From DYJB01 sp963777165 (GTDB lineage Bacteria > Chloroflexota > Anaerolineae > Anaerolineales > E44-bin32), in contig CAVZPO010000026.1 in assembly GCA_963777165.1 (NCBI GenBank), positions 124,001-188,000 on the forward strand: a stretch of DNA of 64,000 nt, given 5' to 3'. Positions 43,865-51,257 of this stretch are shown here, in pieces. The position numbers and the translations under genes were made by a program. How positions within the stretch are numbered: position 1 is the stretch's first letter; every line of letters begins with the position of its first letter. The notes under the pieces are model-generated. The model did not search any database, was not told the DNA's origin, and saw only the letters and a list, made by a program, of their open reading frames with translations.

Positions 43865-45352
43865 ATGGATGACACCAGTTACGTCCTGATTTTCTTCTTC
43901 TATGGACTGGCGTTCTTCTGCATGGGACTGGCCATCCTGCTCGAACGCGGCCACGGATCGAACGCCCGCCTGCGGACGGCGCTGCTTCCTCTGGCGGCGT
44001 TCGGCCTGATCCACGGATCACATGAGTGGCTGGAGATGTTCGACCGGCTTGGGATCCTTCCCTGGGCGGTCCCCGGCCACAATGCCTGGGAACTGGTCCG
44101 CATCGTGCTCCTGGCGACATCGTTCCTGGCATTGAGTATGTTCGGGGCGTCGCTGCTCGATCGCATCCGGCTCCAACCTCGCCTGCGATGGATCAACTCG
44201 CTGGCACTCTCGGTGCTGTGGTTCCTGGGCATCGTGGTGCTGCTCAGGCGTCTGAATGTCTCGGTGACTTTCTGGGACGCAGCCGATGTCTGGTCGCGCT
44301 ACATGCTGGCGATCCCGGCGGCGCTGCTGGCCGCCGCCGGGTTGCTCGCCCAGCGGCGGGCCTTCGAGCGAGCCGGGCTCGGCCAATTTGGGCTCGACTG
44401 CCTGATGGCTGCCCTGGCCTTTGCCATTTACGGGCTGGTTGGGCAGGCCTTCCCGCGGGCGAGCGTCGTTCCTCCCTCGATGATCATCAACTCGGACTTG
44501 TTCCAGAGCCTGCTAGGGTTTCCGGTTCAGATGCTGAGAGCCGGCATGGCCATCATGGCCTCCTACTTCGTGATGCGCTTCCTGCGAAGTTTCGAGGTCG
44601 AGCAGAGGGCGGAGATCGTCCAACTGCAGCAGGCCCAGCTGCGCGAGGCGGAGGCGCGCGAGGCGCTCCGGCTGGAGATGATGCGGCGCAGCGTCGGGGC
44701 CCAGGAGGCCGAACGCCAGAGGATTGCCCGCGAGCTGCACGATGAAACGGGGCAGGCGCTCACGGCCCTTGGGCTCGGGTTGCGCGGCATCGAGAGCGCC
44801 GTCAGCAGTGACCCCGCCCGGGCCGTCCAGAACGTGCGCCAGCTCGAGAACCTGGTAACGAACTCGCTCAACGAGCTCCAACGGCTGATCGCCGATTTGC
44901 GTCCGTCACACCTGGATGACCTCGGCCTCCCGGCAGCGCTGCGCTGGTTCGCCGGCGAGGTCCAGACGAGGTCCCAGCTTCCTGTGGCGGTAGAAATACA
45001 CGGTGAACCGTGCCCCCTGGCGGGGGCCGTGAACACCGCTCTGTTCCGCATGGCCCAGGAGGCGCTGACCAACACCGTCAAGCATGCCAACGCAAGGCAA
45101 GCCTGGTTGCGGCTGCGCTATGCCTCGGATTCGGTGACACTGACGATCGAGGATGATGGAGTTGGTTTTGACGCCGAACGAAAAAGCAAGGTCGGAGCGT
45201 GGGGTCTGCTTGGCATGGAAGAGCGCGCCAACATGCTGGGCGGAACCGTGCAGATTATGAGCGACCACGGCCGGGGGACGCTGATTGAAGTAGCATTCCC
45301 GATGCAGGTCGACACGAGGATAGATGATGAGCACTCGACTGCTGCTGGTTGA
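43865..45352 (+). CDS. NarL-type membrane sensor histidine kinase (HisKA_3)
   Basis: A 495-residue kinase with about seven predicted TM helices in the first 240 residues (from YVLIFFFYGLAFFCMGLAIL to MAIMASYFVMRFL), so the sensor is probably membrane-embedded. A coiled coil leads to the HisKA_3 dimerisation domain with His292 in RIARELHDETGQALTALGLG, and a short HATPase domain with ALTNTVKHANARQ and IEDDGVGFD. It overlaps its response regulator gene by 29 bases. Lying just after the bc-type operon, it may sense redox or quinone state. Confidence 0.93.
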   Translation: MDDTSYVLIFFFYGLAFFCMGLAILLERGHGSNARLRTALLPLAAFGLIHGSHEWLEMFDRLGILPWAVPGHNAWELVRIVLLATSFLALSMFGASLLDRIRLQPRLRWINSLALSVLWFLGIVVLLRRLNVSVTFWDAADVWSRYMLAIPAALLAAAGLLAQRRAFERAGLGQFGLDCLMAALAFAIYGLVGQAFPRASVVPPSMIINSDLFQSLLGFPVQMLRAGMAIMASYFVMRFLRSFEVEQRAEIVQLQQAQLREAEAREALRLEMMRRSVGAQEAERQRIARELHDETGQALTALGLGLRGIESAVSSDPARAVQNVRQLENLVTNSLNELQRLIADLRPSHLDDLGLPAALRWFAGEVQTRSQLPVAVEIHGEPCPLAGAVNTALFRMAQEALTNTVKHANARQAWLRLRYASDSVTLTIEDDGVGFDAERKSKVGAWGLLGMEERANMLGGTVQIMSDHGRGTLIEVAFPMQVDTRIDDEHSTAAG

Positions 45353-45977
45353 CGATCACGCCGTCGTACGATCCGGTCTGCGCATGCTGCTCGAAGGCGA
45401 GCCCGATATGGAGATCGTCGGCGAGGCGGGCACCGGTGCCGAGGCGCTGAGGGCCGTCCAGGAGCTGGGGCCGGATGTCGTGCTGATGGACATCGGGCTT
45501 CCGGATCAATCCGGGATTGACGCCACGCGGGCGATCAAGCAGTTGAACCCGGCTACGGCGGTGGTGGCGCTGACGATCCACGAAGACGAGGAGTACTTCT
45601 TTCGCATGCTCGAGGCAGGGGCTACCGGCTATGTCCCGAAGCGGGCGGCTCCGGAGGAGCTCCTCACGGCCATCCGCACGGCCGCCCTCGGCGAGGTGTA
45701 CCTGTACCCGTCGCTGGCACGCTTGCTGGTGAGCGACTACCTCGAACAGGATCAGCAGGCCCGGGCGACACACGCCGTGGATGGCCTGAGCGCCCGCGAG
45801 CAGGAGGTGCTCACCCACCTGGCGGAGGGCGTGGGAAACGCCGAGATCGCCGATACGCTGGGCATCAGTCCCAAGACCGTCGCCCGGCACCGGGAAAACA
45901 TCATGCACAAGCTCGGACTGCACTCGCGCACCGAGCTGGTGAAATACGCCATACGCAAAGGGATCATCCAACCATGA
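45324..45977 (+). CDS. NarL/LuxR-family response regulator
   Basis: A 217-residue regulator. Receiver domain: LLLVDDHAVVRSGLRMLLEG, phospho-acceptor Asp56 in VVLMDIGLPDQSG, and the conserved Lys in GYVPKRAAPEELL. LuxR-type HTH: LSAREQEVLTHLAEGVGNAE and ISPKTVARHRENIMHKLGLH. Two ATG codons in tandem (45324, 45327) could start it. It is coupled to the overlapping kinase and probably regulates respiratory genes, possibly the flanking operons; no binding site can be assigned. Confidence 0.94.
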   Translation: MMSTRLLLVDDHAVVRSGLRMLLEGEPDMEIVGEAGTGAEALRAVQELGPDVVLMDIGLPDQSGIDATRAIKQLNPATAVVALTIHEDEEYFFRMLEAGATGYVPKRAAPEELLTAIRTAALGEVYLYPSLARLLVSDYLEQDQQARATHAVDGLSAREQEVLTHLAEGVGNAEIADTLGISPKTVARHRENIMHKLGLHSRTELVKYAIRKGIIQP

Positions 45978-46011
45978 GAAACATCGTGCGGGACGCTCGA
46001 GGGAGGGAACG

Positions 46012-46527
46012 ATGATCTTACGCCTGGCTGTCGGTGCGGCACTGCTCGTCTTGGGACGCAAGCTGTTCTGGCTCTTCGTGGCCGCGGTCGGGTTCGCTGC
46101 CGGATGGACCGTGATGTCCGATCTGCTGCACGTGCAGCCGGAGTGGCTGGCGCTGGTGATCGCCCTGGCCGCTGGCGTGCTCGGCGCAGTCCTGGCGACC
46201 TTCGTCCAGAAGATCGCCATCGGCCTGGCAGGGTTCCTGGCGGGTGCCTTCCTGGCGACGGGCCTGGTGTCGATGCTCAACCTGGCGGCTGCCTCATGGG
46301 CATGGCTGGCCTTCATTGTCGGTGGGATCCTGGGCGCCCTGCTCCTGGGGGCGGCGTTCGACTGGGCCCTCGTCGGCCTGTCGTCGCTGGCCGGTGCAAT
46401 GCTGGTCGCCAACGCCCTCGAACTGTCTTCGACCGTGCATCTGCTCGTGCTGGTCGGCCTGTTTGTGCTGGGCGTGATCATCCAATCGGCAGTGGGCGGA
46501 GGTAAGCAGCGTCCGTCGGATTCCTGA
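46012..46527 (+). CDS. Small polytopic membrane protein (DUF4203/TMEM198-like)
   Basis: A 171-residue protein made almost entirely of about six TM helices with Gly-rich packing (LFVAAVGFAAGWTVMSDLL, LAAGVLGAVLATFVQKIAIG, FLAGAFLATGLVSMLNLAAA), ending in a short basic tail. The pattern resembles DUF4203-type proteins; that match is by eye. GGGAGGG precedes the ATG. It follows the response regulator by 34 bases and may be cotranscribed. Function unknown. Confidence 0.8.
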   Translation: MILRLAVGAALLVLGRKLFWLFVAAVGFAAGWTVMSDLLHVQPEWLALVIALAAGVLGAVLATFVQKIAIGLAGFLAGAFLATGLVSMLNLAAASWAWLAFIVGGILGALLLGAAFDWALVGLSSLAGAMLVANALELSSTVHLLVLVGLFVLGVIIQSAVGGGKQRPSDS

Positions 46528-46560
46528 CAGGACTTAGAACCACGCCGAGAGACCCGGAGT

Positions 46561-46586
46561 GGATCCACCCCGAGGCGGGTGGATCC
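46561..46586 (+). terminator. Terminator after the two-component/membrane protein operon
   Basis: Perfect 10-bp arms GGATCCACCC (46561-46570) and GGGTGGATCC (46577-46586) with loop CGAGGC, followed by TGCTTTGGG, 33 bases after the stop at 46527. Confidence 0.7.
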
Positions 46587-46959
46587 TGCTTTGGGTGTGC
46601 CAATCGGATCAACGTTCGTCTGGAGCAGCCTTCGAACCCTGGGAGGTTGGGAGGCATCCGCTTCGAGCATCCACGGGTAGAGGCCTGTCTCACCCTGCCG
46701 ATCTGTGTGTCGACCCGGATGCCGGAACCGAATTGGCCCGCCTCCGCTGGCTGGTGACTCCGGGTGGGCCGGGGAACAGGGAACTGTTGATCGAGGAGGC
46801 GGGCAGGACGTCCTGCCCGATCGGCGGCGCAACTCAGCGGGCCCGACCAGGATGGCAGGGGCAACAACGGTGTTGTCCGAGGAAGGCGCATTGACTCTCT
46901 CAGAATAGGATTCGGCTTCGATTGCGGCGCGAGAAACCATCAGTGGGACGGGATGGACG
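46587..46959. other. Intergenic region with a perfect 20-bp palindrome
   Basis: No gene is supported between the end of the 46012 gene and the terminator at 46960. A perfect 20-bp palindrome (CGGGCAGGAC then GTCCTGCCCG) lies at 46800-46819. Open frames here lack domains. Confidence 0.4.
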
Positions 46960-46994
46960 AAAAGCGACAGAGGCGAGTGCTCAGCCTCTGTCGC
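46960..46994 (-). terminator. Rho-independent terminator of the 47029 gene
   Basis: Perfect 11-bp arms GCGACAGAGGC (46964-46974) and GCCTCTGTCGC (46984-46994) with a 9-base loop. On the minus strand the stem is followed directly by TTTTCGTCC. It lies 35 bases beyond the stop of the minus-strand gene. Confidence 0.85.
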
Positions 46995-47028
46995 CCGATC
47001 CGATTGTGTTGCCGACCAGGGCAATCAG

Positions 47029-47289
47029 CTAGCTGCGGACGCTTTCCCGATCCGACCGGCGGACAAGGAGAAGGATCAGCAGGATCACGGCCTGTCCGAT
47101 GACCATCCCGGCCAATTCGGGCCAACGCGCCGACCCCTCGAGGGCGAGCTTCTGCCAGGTGGCCGGCGACAAGGTCAACAGGAGCGTAGCCGCCTTGTCA
47201 ATCAACGCCACGGTGGCCAGTGCGAGCGCGGTGAAGGGAATGCCGAGGATGACGGTCCACAACACGATCAGCAACCAGCGTGTCTTCAT
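47029..47289 (-). CDS. Small two-TM membrane protein
   Basis: An 86-residue protein: TM1 LLIVLWTVILGIPFTALALA, an amphipathic middle (LLLTLSPATWQKLALEGSAR), TM2 MVIGQAVILLILLLV and a charged tail RRSDRESVRS. No family recognised. Support for it being real comes from its AGGCGC-type ribosome site, typical membrane topology, and its own terminator. It is monocistronic, between the two-component operon and the second bc complex. Confidence 0.65.
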   Translation of the reverse strand: MKTRWLLIVLWTVILGIPFTALALATVALIDKAATLLLTLSPATWQKLALEGSARWPELAGMVIGQAVILLILLLVRRSDRESVRS

Positions 47290-47583
47290 GATGCGCCTCC
47301 TTGGCCGTCCTGTGCCTGGCCTACTGTCCCCACTTACAGCCTAGGCTTTCCGGCGGGCCGCGTCGATAGGCACAGTGTGGGATCCTCGCATGGGGGGATC
47401 TACCCACCTCACCCGCACCTGAATGGGTCAACTCACCACTATCACGGACGATGGGGGGACTGTCCTTTCAGGGGCATCCGGGTCGGCGCACGGCGATCGC
47501 AACGCACCGCCGAGCGGGTGAGGAACTACGACCAGGATCCGCGGATCATGTCTGTGAATTGAGCGGTGACCTTTGTCGGAATC
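47290..47583. other. Upstream region of the 47029 gene
   Basis: Together with the terminator at 47584-47616 this makes a 351-base gene-free stretch. It should hold the promoter of the small membrane protein, but I see no convincing hexamers, repeats or open frame with domain content. Confidence 0.35.
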
Positions 47584-47616
47584 AAGCCGGGCGGTGCTGC
47601 ACCCACCGCCCGGCTT
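47584..47616 (-). terminator. Terminator of the second bc operon
   Basis: Perfect 13-bp arms AAGCCGGGCGGTG (47584-47596) and CACCGCCCGGCTT (47604-47616) with a 7-base loop, 25 bases beyond the stop of the minus-strand cytochrome gene at 47641. Confidence 0.8.
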
Positions 47617-47640
47617 GTCTATGGCTATTGCTAGGCAGGA

Positions 47641-49794
47641 TCAGTTGTTTGGGGCGCCGGCGGCAATCCAATCCAGGATGGGTTGGATCTCGGCCAGCGG
47701 GAGCGCCCCACTCATCGGCATGACGGTTCCGATCGTCTGCTTGCCCAGGATCTTCTGTGCCAGCAAGCTGGCTGTCAGATCGCCCGGAACCACCACCGGT
47801 TGGTGGTCGCCCGAGGTCATGACCGCCTCGTAGCTGGAGCTGTCCCAGCCTCCCAGGGTTCCATGGCAGGCTGCACAGTGCTGCTGGAGAACAGGCAGGA
47901 CGTCGGCGGCAAAGGACGGCGCGGCCGCTGGGGAGGGGGATGCGGCCGGATGGGGTGTCGGAGTGATGGCCGACGTCGGGCTTGGGGCTCCGGCAGCAGC
48001 TCCTAGCTCCCGCAAGTAGGCCACCAACTGATGGATCTGCTCGGCGGAGAGGATCTGCCCCCAGGCGATCATCGCAGTCGACGGGTGGCCGTTGAAGATC
48101 GCGTCATAGAGCTGCTGGTCGGATCGGTCCGCTTGCAGTGCCGGGTCCCGGAGCGCAGGCCCGAGGCCACCCTCGCCCTTGGTGCCGTGGCACTGGGTGC
48201 ACACATCTCGATAGACCTGCTCGCCGTCGATGGTCGCCTCAACCGTAACGACCTGGGGAGGCAGCTCTACGGGAGGGTTGCCCTCCCAGGAGCGCATGTA
48301 GCTCACGATGGCGTCGATCTCCTGGTCATCCAGGGGACCTCCATTGCCGGTGGAAAAGGGAGACATGCCGAAATTGGGCTGACCCTGAGAGATGATCGAC
48401 CGGAGCGTGAAATCGTCGCGAGTCTTCAAGTACTCCGAGGAACTGATGGGCATGATGATGTCGCCTTGCCGGGTGGGATTCGGGCCGCCTTCCCCGAAAT
48501 CTCCGTGACAGGGCGAGCAGTTCTTCTCGAACAAGGTCTGCCCCACCTCGAGGGGTGTTCCGGAGGAGGCCGTCAGCGTGTAGTTGACCAGAGCGTCGAG
48601 CTGCTCCGGTGTCAGGACATCGCCCCAGACGGGCATGTCCACATGGGCGCCGCCCTGCGCGATGATCTGCTTTGCTTGGTCGATCTCGGTCGCCGCGGGG
48701 ATTCGCTCGCCGTGGCAGATGGTGCAGTACTGCTCGAAGAGCGGGGCACCCTCAGGCGCGGCTGCGGGCTGGACGACATATCGGGCAAGGACATCCACTT
48801 GCTGTGGGGTAAGGCGCTCGCGCCAGGCCGGCATCTCGAGGTGCTGGCCGCCCTGGCGGATGATCTCGCGCAGCTCCTCCGGGGTGCCGCTGAAAGCGAC
48901 CGAACGTCCGTGGCAGGAACTGCAGTTGATGGCAAAGAGCCGCTGCCCGTCGGGCGCGATCAGGAAGTTAAGCAGCGTCGTCCGTTCCTCGGGTGACATG
49001 GCCGACGTCCAGTCCGCAATGTCTGCGTCCTGATGCGGCGCGAATTGGCTGCCGTCGTTCAGGGCGCTCTTGAGCTGCAGAGGGTTGCCGGCCACGAGCT
49101 CGGGTGCTTCGTGGCACTTGGCGCAGAACTGGGTGAACAACCGGCTCCCGCCCGGCGAAAGGATGAACCCCGCCAGGGCGTCGATCTGATCCGTACTCAG
49201 GTCGCTGCTCCAGGAGGGCATGCCCTCGTGCTTGCCCTGGGCGATGATGGCGTGCAGGTTGGTGCCGACCGGAACGCTGATGCTCGGGCCGTGGCAGGCG
49301 GCGCAGTTGGCCGTGTAGAGGGCCGCGGTCTGATCGCCCTCCGTGATTTGCGACGGCGGGGGCGCCTCCCGCAGGGCGAGCACAGACAGGATGACAATCC
49401 CCGCGCCGATGATTCCGGTCGTGGCCATCACCAGCGGCCTGCCGGCGAAGTGCCTGCGCGATGATCGATCCAGAACCGGCAGGGCCAGCAGCCCCAGGAT
49501 CAACAGCGTCGGGACGAGGAACGCGCCGATCACCTCCAGCTTCCCGGGGAAGTACTTCAGGAATTGAAACAGGAACAGGAAATACCATTCCGGGCGCGGG
49601 GTGTAGGTGGTGTCACCCGGATTCGCCCGGGCTTCAAGGGGCGCGCCCAGCAAGGCCGCCAGGGCGATGAGCCCCAGGAAGACAACCAGGGCGATCACAG
49701 CATCCTTGAAGATGATGTCCGGGAAGAAAGGCACGCCGTCTTCCTTCTGCCGCTTGTACTTCTCCAGGTATTCCTTCTTCTCCTCGGGTTTCAT
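47641..49794 (-). CDS. Cytochrome b subunit-IV domain fused to seven cytochrome c heme domains
   Basis: A 717-residue fusion. The first ~150 residues are subunit IV: a charged N-terminus, three or four TM helices and the Qo motif PRPEWYFLFLFQFLKYFPGK. Then come seven CxxCH sites in separate small domains: CAACHG, CAKCHE, CSSCHG, CTICHG, CSPCHG, CTQCHG, CAACHG. Most have a downstream Met (GMPSWSSDLS, EMPAWRERLT, DMPVWGDVLT). The last domain follows a Thr/Pro/Ala linker and ends WIAAGAPNN, like the ends of two cytochromes in the next operon. It starts 3 bases after the b6-like gene. It combines quinol oxidation with a seven-heme electron wire. Confidence 0.94.
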   Translation of the reverse strand: MKPEEKKEYLEKYKRQKEDGVPFFPDIIFKDAVIALVVFLGLIALAALLGAPLEARANPGDTTYTPRPEWYFLFLFQFLKYFPGKLEVIGAFLVPTLLILGLLALPVLDRSSRRHFAGRPLVMATTGIIGAGIVILSVLALREAPPPSQITEGDQTAALYTANCAACHGPSISVPVGTNLHAIIAQGKHEGMPSWSSDLSTDQIDALAGFILSPGGSRLFTQFCAKCHEAPELVAGNPLQLKSALNDGSQFAPHQDADIADWTSAMSPEERTTLLNFLIAPDGQRLFAINCSSCHGRSVAFSGTPEELREIIRQGGQHLEMPAWRERLTPQQVDVLARYVVQPAAAPEGAPLFEQYCTICHGERIPAATEIDQAKQIIAQGGAHVDMPVWGDVLTPEQLDALVNYTLTASSGTPLEVGQTLFEKNCSPCHGDFGEGGPNPTRQGDIIMPISSSEYLKTRDDFTLRSIISQGQPNFGMSPFSTGNGGPLDDQEIDAIVSYMRSWEGNPPVELPPQVVTVEATIDGEQVYRDVCTQCHGTKGEGGLGPALRDPALQADRSDQQLYDAIFNGHPSTAMIAWGQILSAEQIHQLVAYLRELGAAAGAPSPTSAITPTPHPAASPSPAAAPSFAADVLPVLQQHCAACHGTLGGWDSSSYEAVMTSGDHQPVVVPGDLTASLLAQKILGKQTIGTVMPMSGALPLAEIQPILDWIAAGAPNN

Positions 49795-49797
49795 GGG

Positions 49798-50457
49798 CTA
49801 CTCCCCTCGCTTCGGGGCGGCGCTGATCCCGATCCGGATCACCAGATACATGTGGAAGGTGATCAGGAGCAGCAGGCTGGCCGGCAGCACCCAGATATGG
49901 ATTCCATAGAAGCGGGCCAGCGTGACGGCCGAGAGCTCCTCGCCGCCGCGCAGCAGGCGCAAGAGAGCCTCCCCGACAACCGGCGTGACTGCGGCAATCC
50001 GAGTCCCCACCGTCGTTGCCCAATACGCCTTCTGGTCCCAGGGAAGAAGGTAGCCGGTGAAGCCAAACCCGATCACCACCACCAGCAGGATGACCCCGCT
50101 CCACCAGGTCACTTCGCGTGGGAACTTGTAGGCGCCGTGGAAGACGACCCTGAGCAAGTGCAGAACACACAGGACCACCATGGCGCTGGCTCCCCAGTGG
50201 TGGAGGCCTCGAATCAACCAGCCGGCCGTCACCTCCTGCGTGATGAACTGGACGCTGTCGTAGGCGTGGTCGGGTGTCGGGACATAGTAGATGGTCAGCA
50301 GGATCCCGGTCACCGCCTGATTGATGGCCACGAACAGCGTGGCGGAGCCGAGGGTGTAGAGCCAGTTGACCTTGGGCACGTTGCGGAGGAAGACGGCCTG
50401 CCACACACCCTGCCAGTGGATTCGCTCGTCGAGCCAGTTCGCCAGTCGCGTCGCCAT
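49798..50457 (-). CDS. Cytochrome b6-like subunit of bc complex 2
   Basis: A 219-residue four-helix cytochrome b. Heme ligands are H86/H100 (13 between) and H187/H202 (14 between), the b6 pattern. Also typical are YTLGSATLFVAINQAVTGIL, the amphipathic SVQFITQEVTAGWLIRGLHH and GFGFTGYLLPWDQKAYWATT. ATG 50457 was chosen because the frame upstream overlaps the Rieske gene without homology. It lies between the Rieske gene (1 base) and the subunit-IV fusion (3 bases), so bc complex 2 is split b6/IV style. Confidence 0.95.
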   Translation of the reverse strand: MATRLANWLDERIHWQGVWQAVFLRNVPKVNWLYTLGSATLFVAINQAVTGILLTIYYVPTPDHAYDSVQFITQEVTAGWLIRGLHHWGASAMVVLCVLHLLRVVFHGAYKFPREVTWWSGVILLVVVIGFGFTGYLLPWDQKAYWATTVGTRIAAVTPVVGEALLRLLRGGEELSAVTLARFYGIHIWVLPASLLLLITFHMYLVIRIGISAAPKRGE

Positions 50458-50458
50458 C

Positions 50459-50941
50459 CTACACTCCTCGCACGTACAGCTGGTCCCCCTCCACCTTGAC
50501 CTCGTAGCGGTCAAGCGGTCGGGGCGGGGGGCCGGACACCACGGAGCCTTGGGCGTCGAAAACGCCGTTGTGACAAGGGCAGAAGAAAGAGTCCTGAGCC
50601 GCGATCCAGCGAACCCGGCACCCGAGGTGGGTGCAGATGTTCGACATGGCAATGAAGTCGCGCCCGTCGGGCGTGAGCACGTAGATCGAAACCTTCTCCT
50701 GGTTGACGATCCAGCCGGTCTTGCGTTCCACGGCTACGTTGAAGAGGGTGGGCGTGCCGATCTCAACCTTGCCGGGAGAGCCGAGCGGAACCCACTCCCC
50801 TTCTTGGGCCGGCTTGAGGGCCGGGCCCACCACGTAGGCAACGGCCGGTACGCCGAATCCGGCGGCGATCAGGGCGCCAATCGCCCAGGTGACCGTCGAG
50901 AGGAAGCCGCGTCGCGGGAGTACCGGTTTCTCCATACCCAA
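50459..50941 (-). CDS. Rieske iron-sulfur protein of bc complex 2
   Basis: A 160-residue Rieske protein. The anchor is RRGFLSTVTWAIGALIAAGF near residues 10-40. Cluster motifs CTHLGC (C103, H105, C108) and CPCHNG (C121, C123, H124) are complete. The start may be the first codon or the Met two codons later. It is the first gene of the minus-strand bc operon. It differs clearly from the Rieske protein at 38638, which is longer in its C-terminal half, so the window encodes two separate bc complexes. Confidence 0.95.
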   Translation of the reverse strand: MGMEKPVLPRRGFLSTVTWAIGALIAAGFGVPAVAYVVGPALKPAQEGEWVPLGSPGKVEIGTPTLFNVAVERKTGWIVNQEKVSIYVLTPDGRDFIAMSNICTHLGCRVRWIAAQDSFFCPCHNGVFDAQGSVVSGPPPRPLDRYEVKVEGDQLYVRGV

Positions 50942-51062
50942 GAACCCTCCTCTTCCTACGCGAGTGTCAGGCGATCCATCCAGGGCGAGCCCTGGGCGGC
51001 GCCGGGGGCCGACCTGGGATCCTGCGGATCCGGGCGCAAGGGTCGCGCCGTTACGGCATGTT

Positions 51063-51121
51063 CCCTTTCACGGAGGGCAGGGCGCCTGTCACCGCTGGCA
51101 GGCTGCCCGTCGCGTGAAGGG
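51063..51121. other. Nested stem structure between the two minus-strand respiratory operons
   Basis: The gap 50942-51257 (316 bases) has no gene. Within it, CCCTTTCACG (51063-51072) can pair with CGTGAAGGG (51113-51121), GGGCAG (51075-51080) with CTGCCC (51103-51108), and GCCTG (51084-51088) with CAGGC (51099-51103), giving a nested hairpin of about 60 bases. It could terminate the upstream cytochrome operon or form a leader structure of the Rieske operon. No promoter hexamers are convincing. Confidence 0.35.
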
Positions 51122-51257
51122 CTGCTTCCTCAGGAGAGGGCCAGGCCCAATGATCGCGAGGGCGCGGCTGCCCCGACGGAGGCGAAGGTGCGTGCATCTC
51201 GGCACGGGCCGATCCGGCCATTGCGCAAGATCGACCCGGTGAGAACCGTTCGGATGG

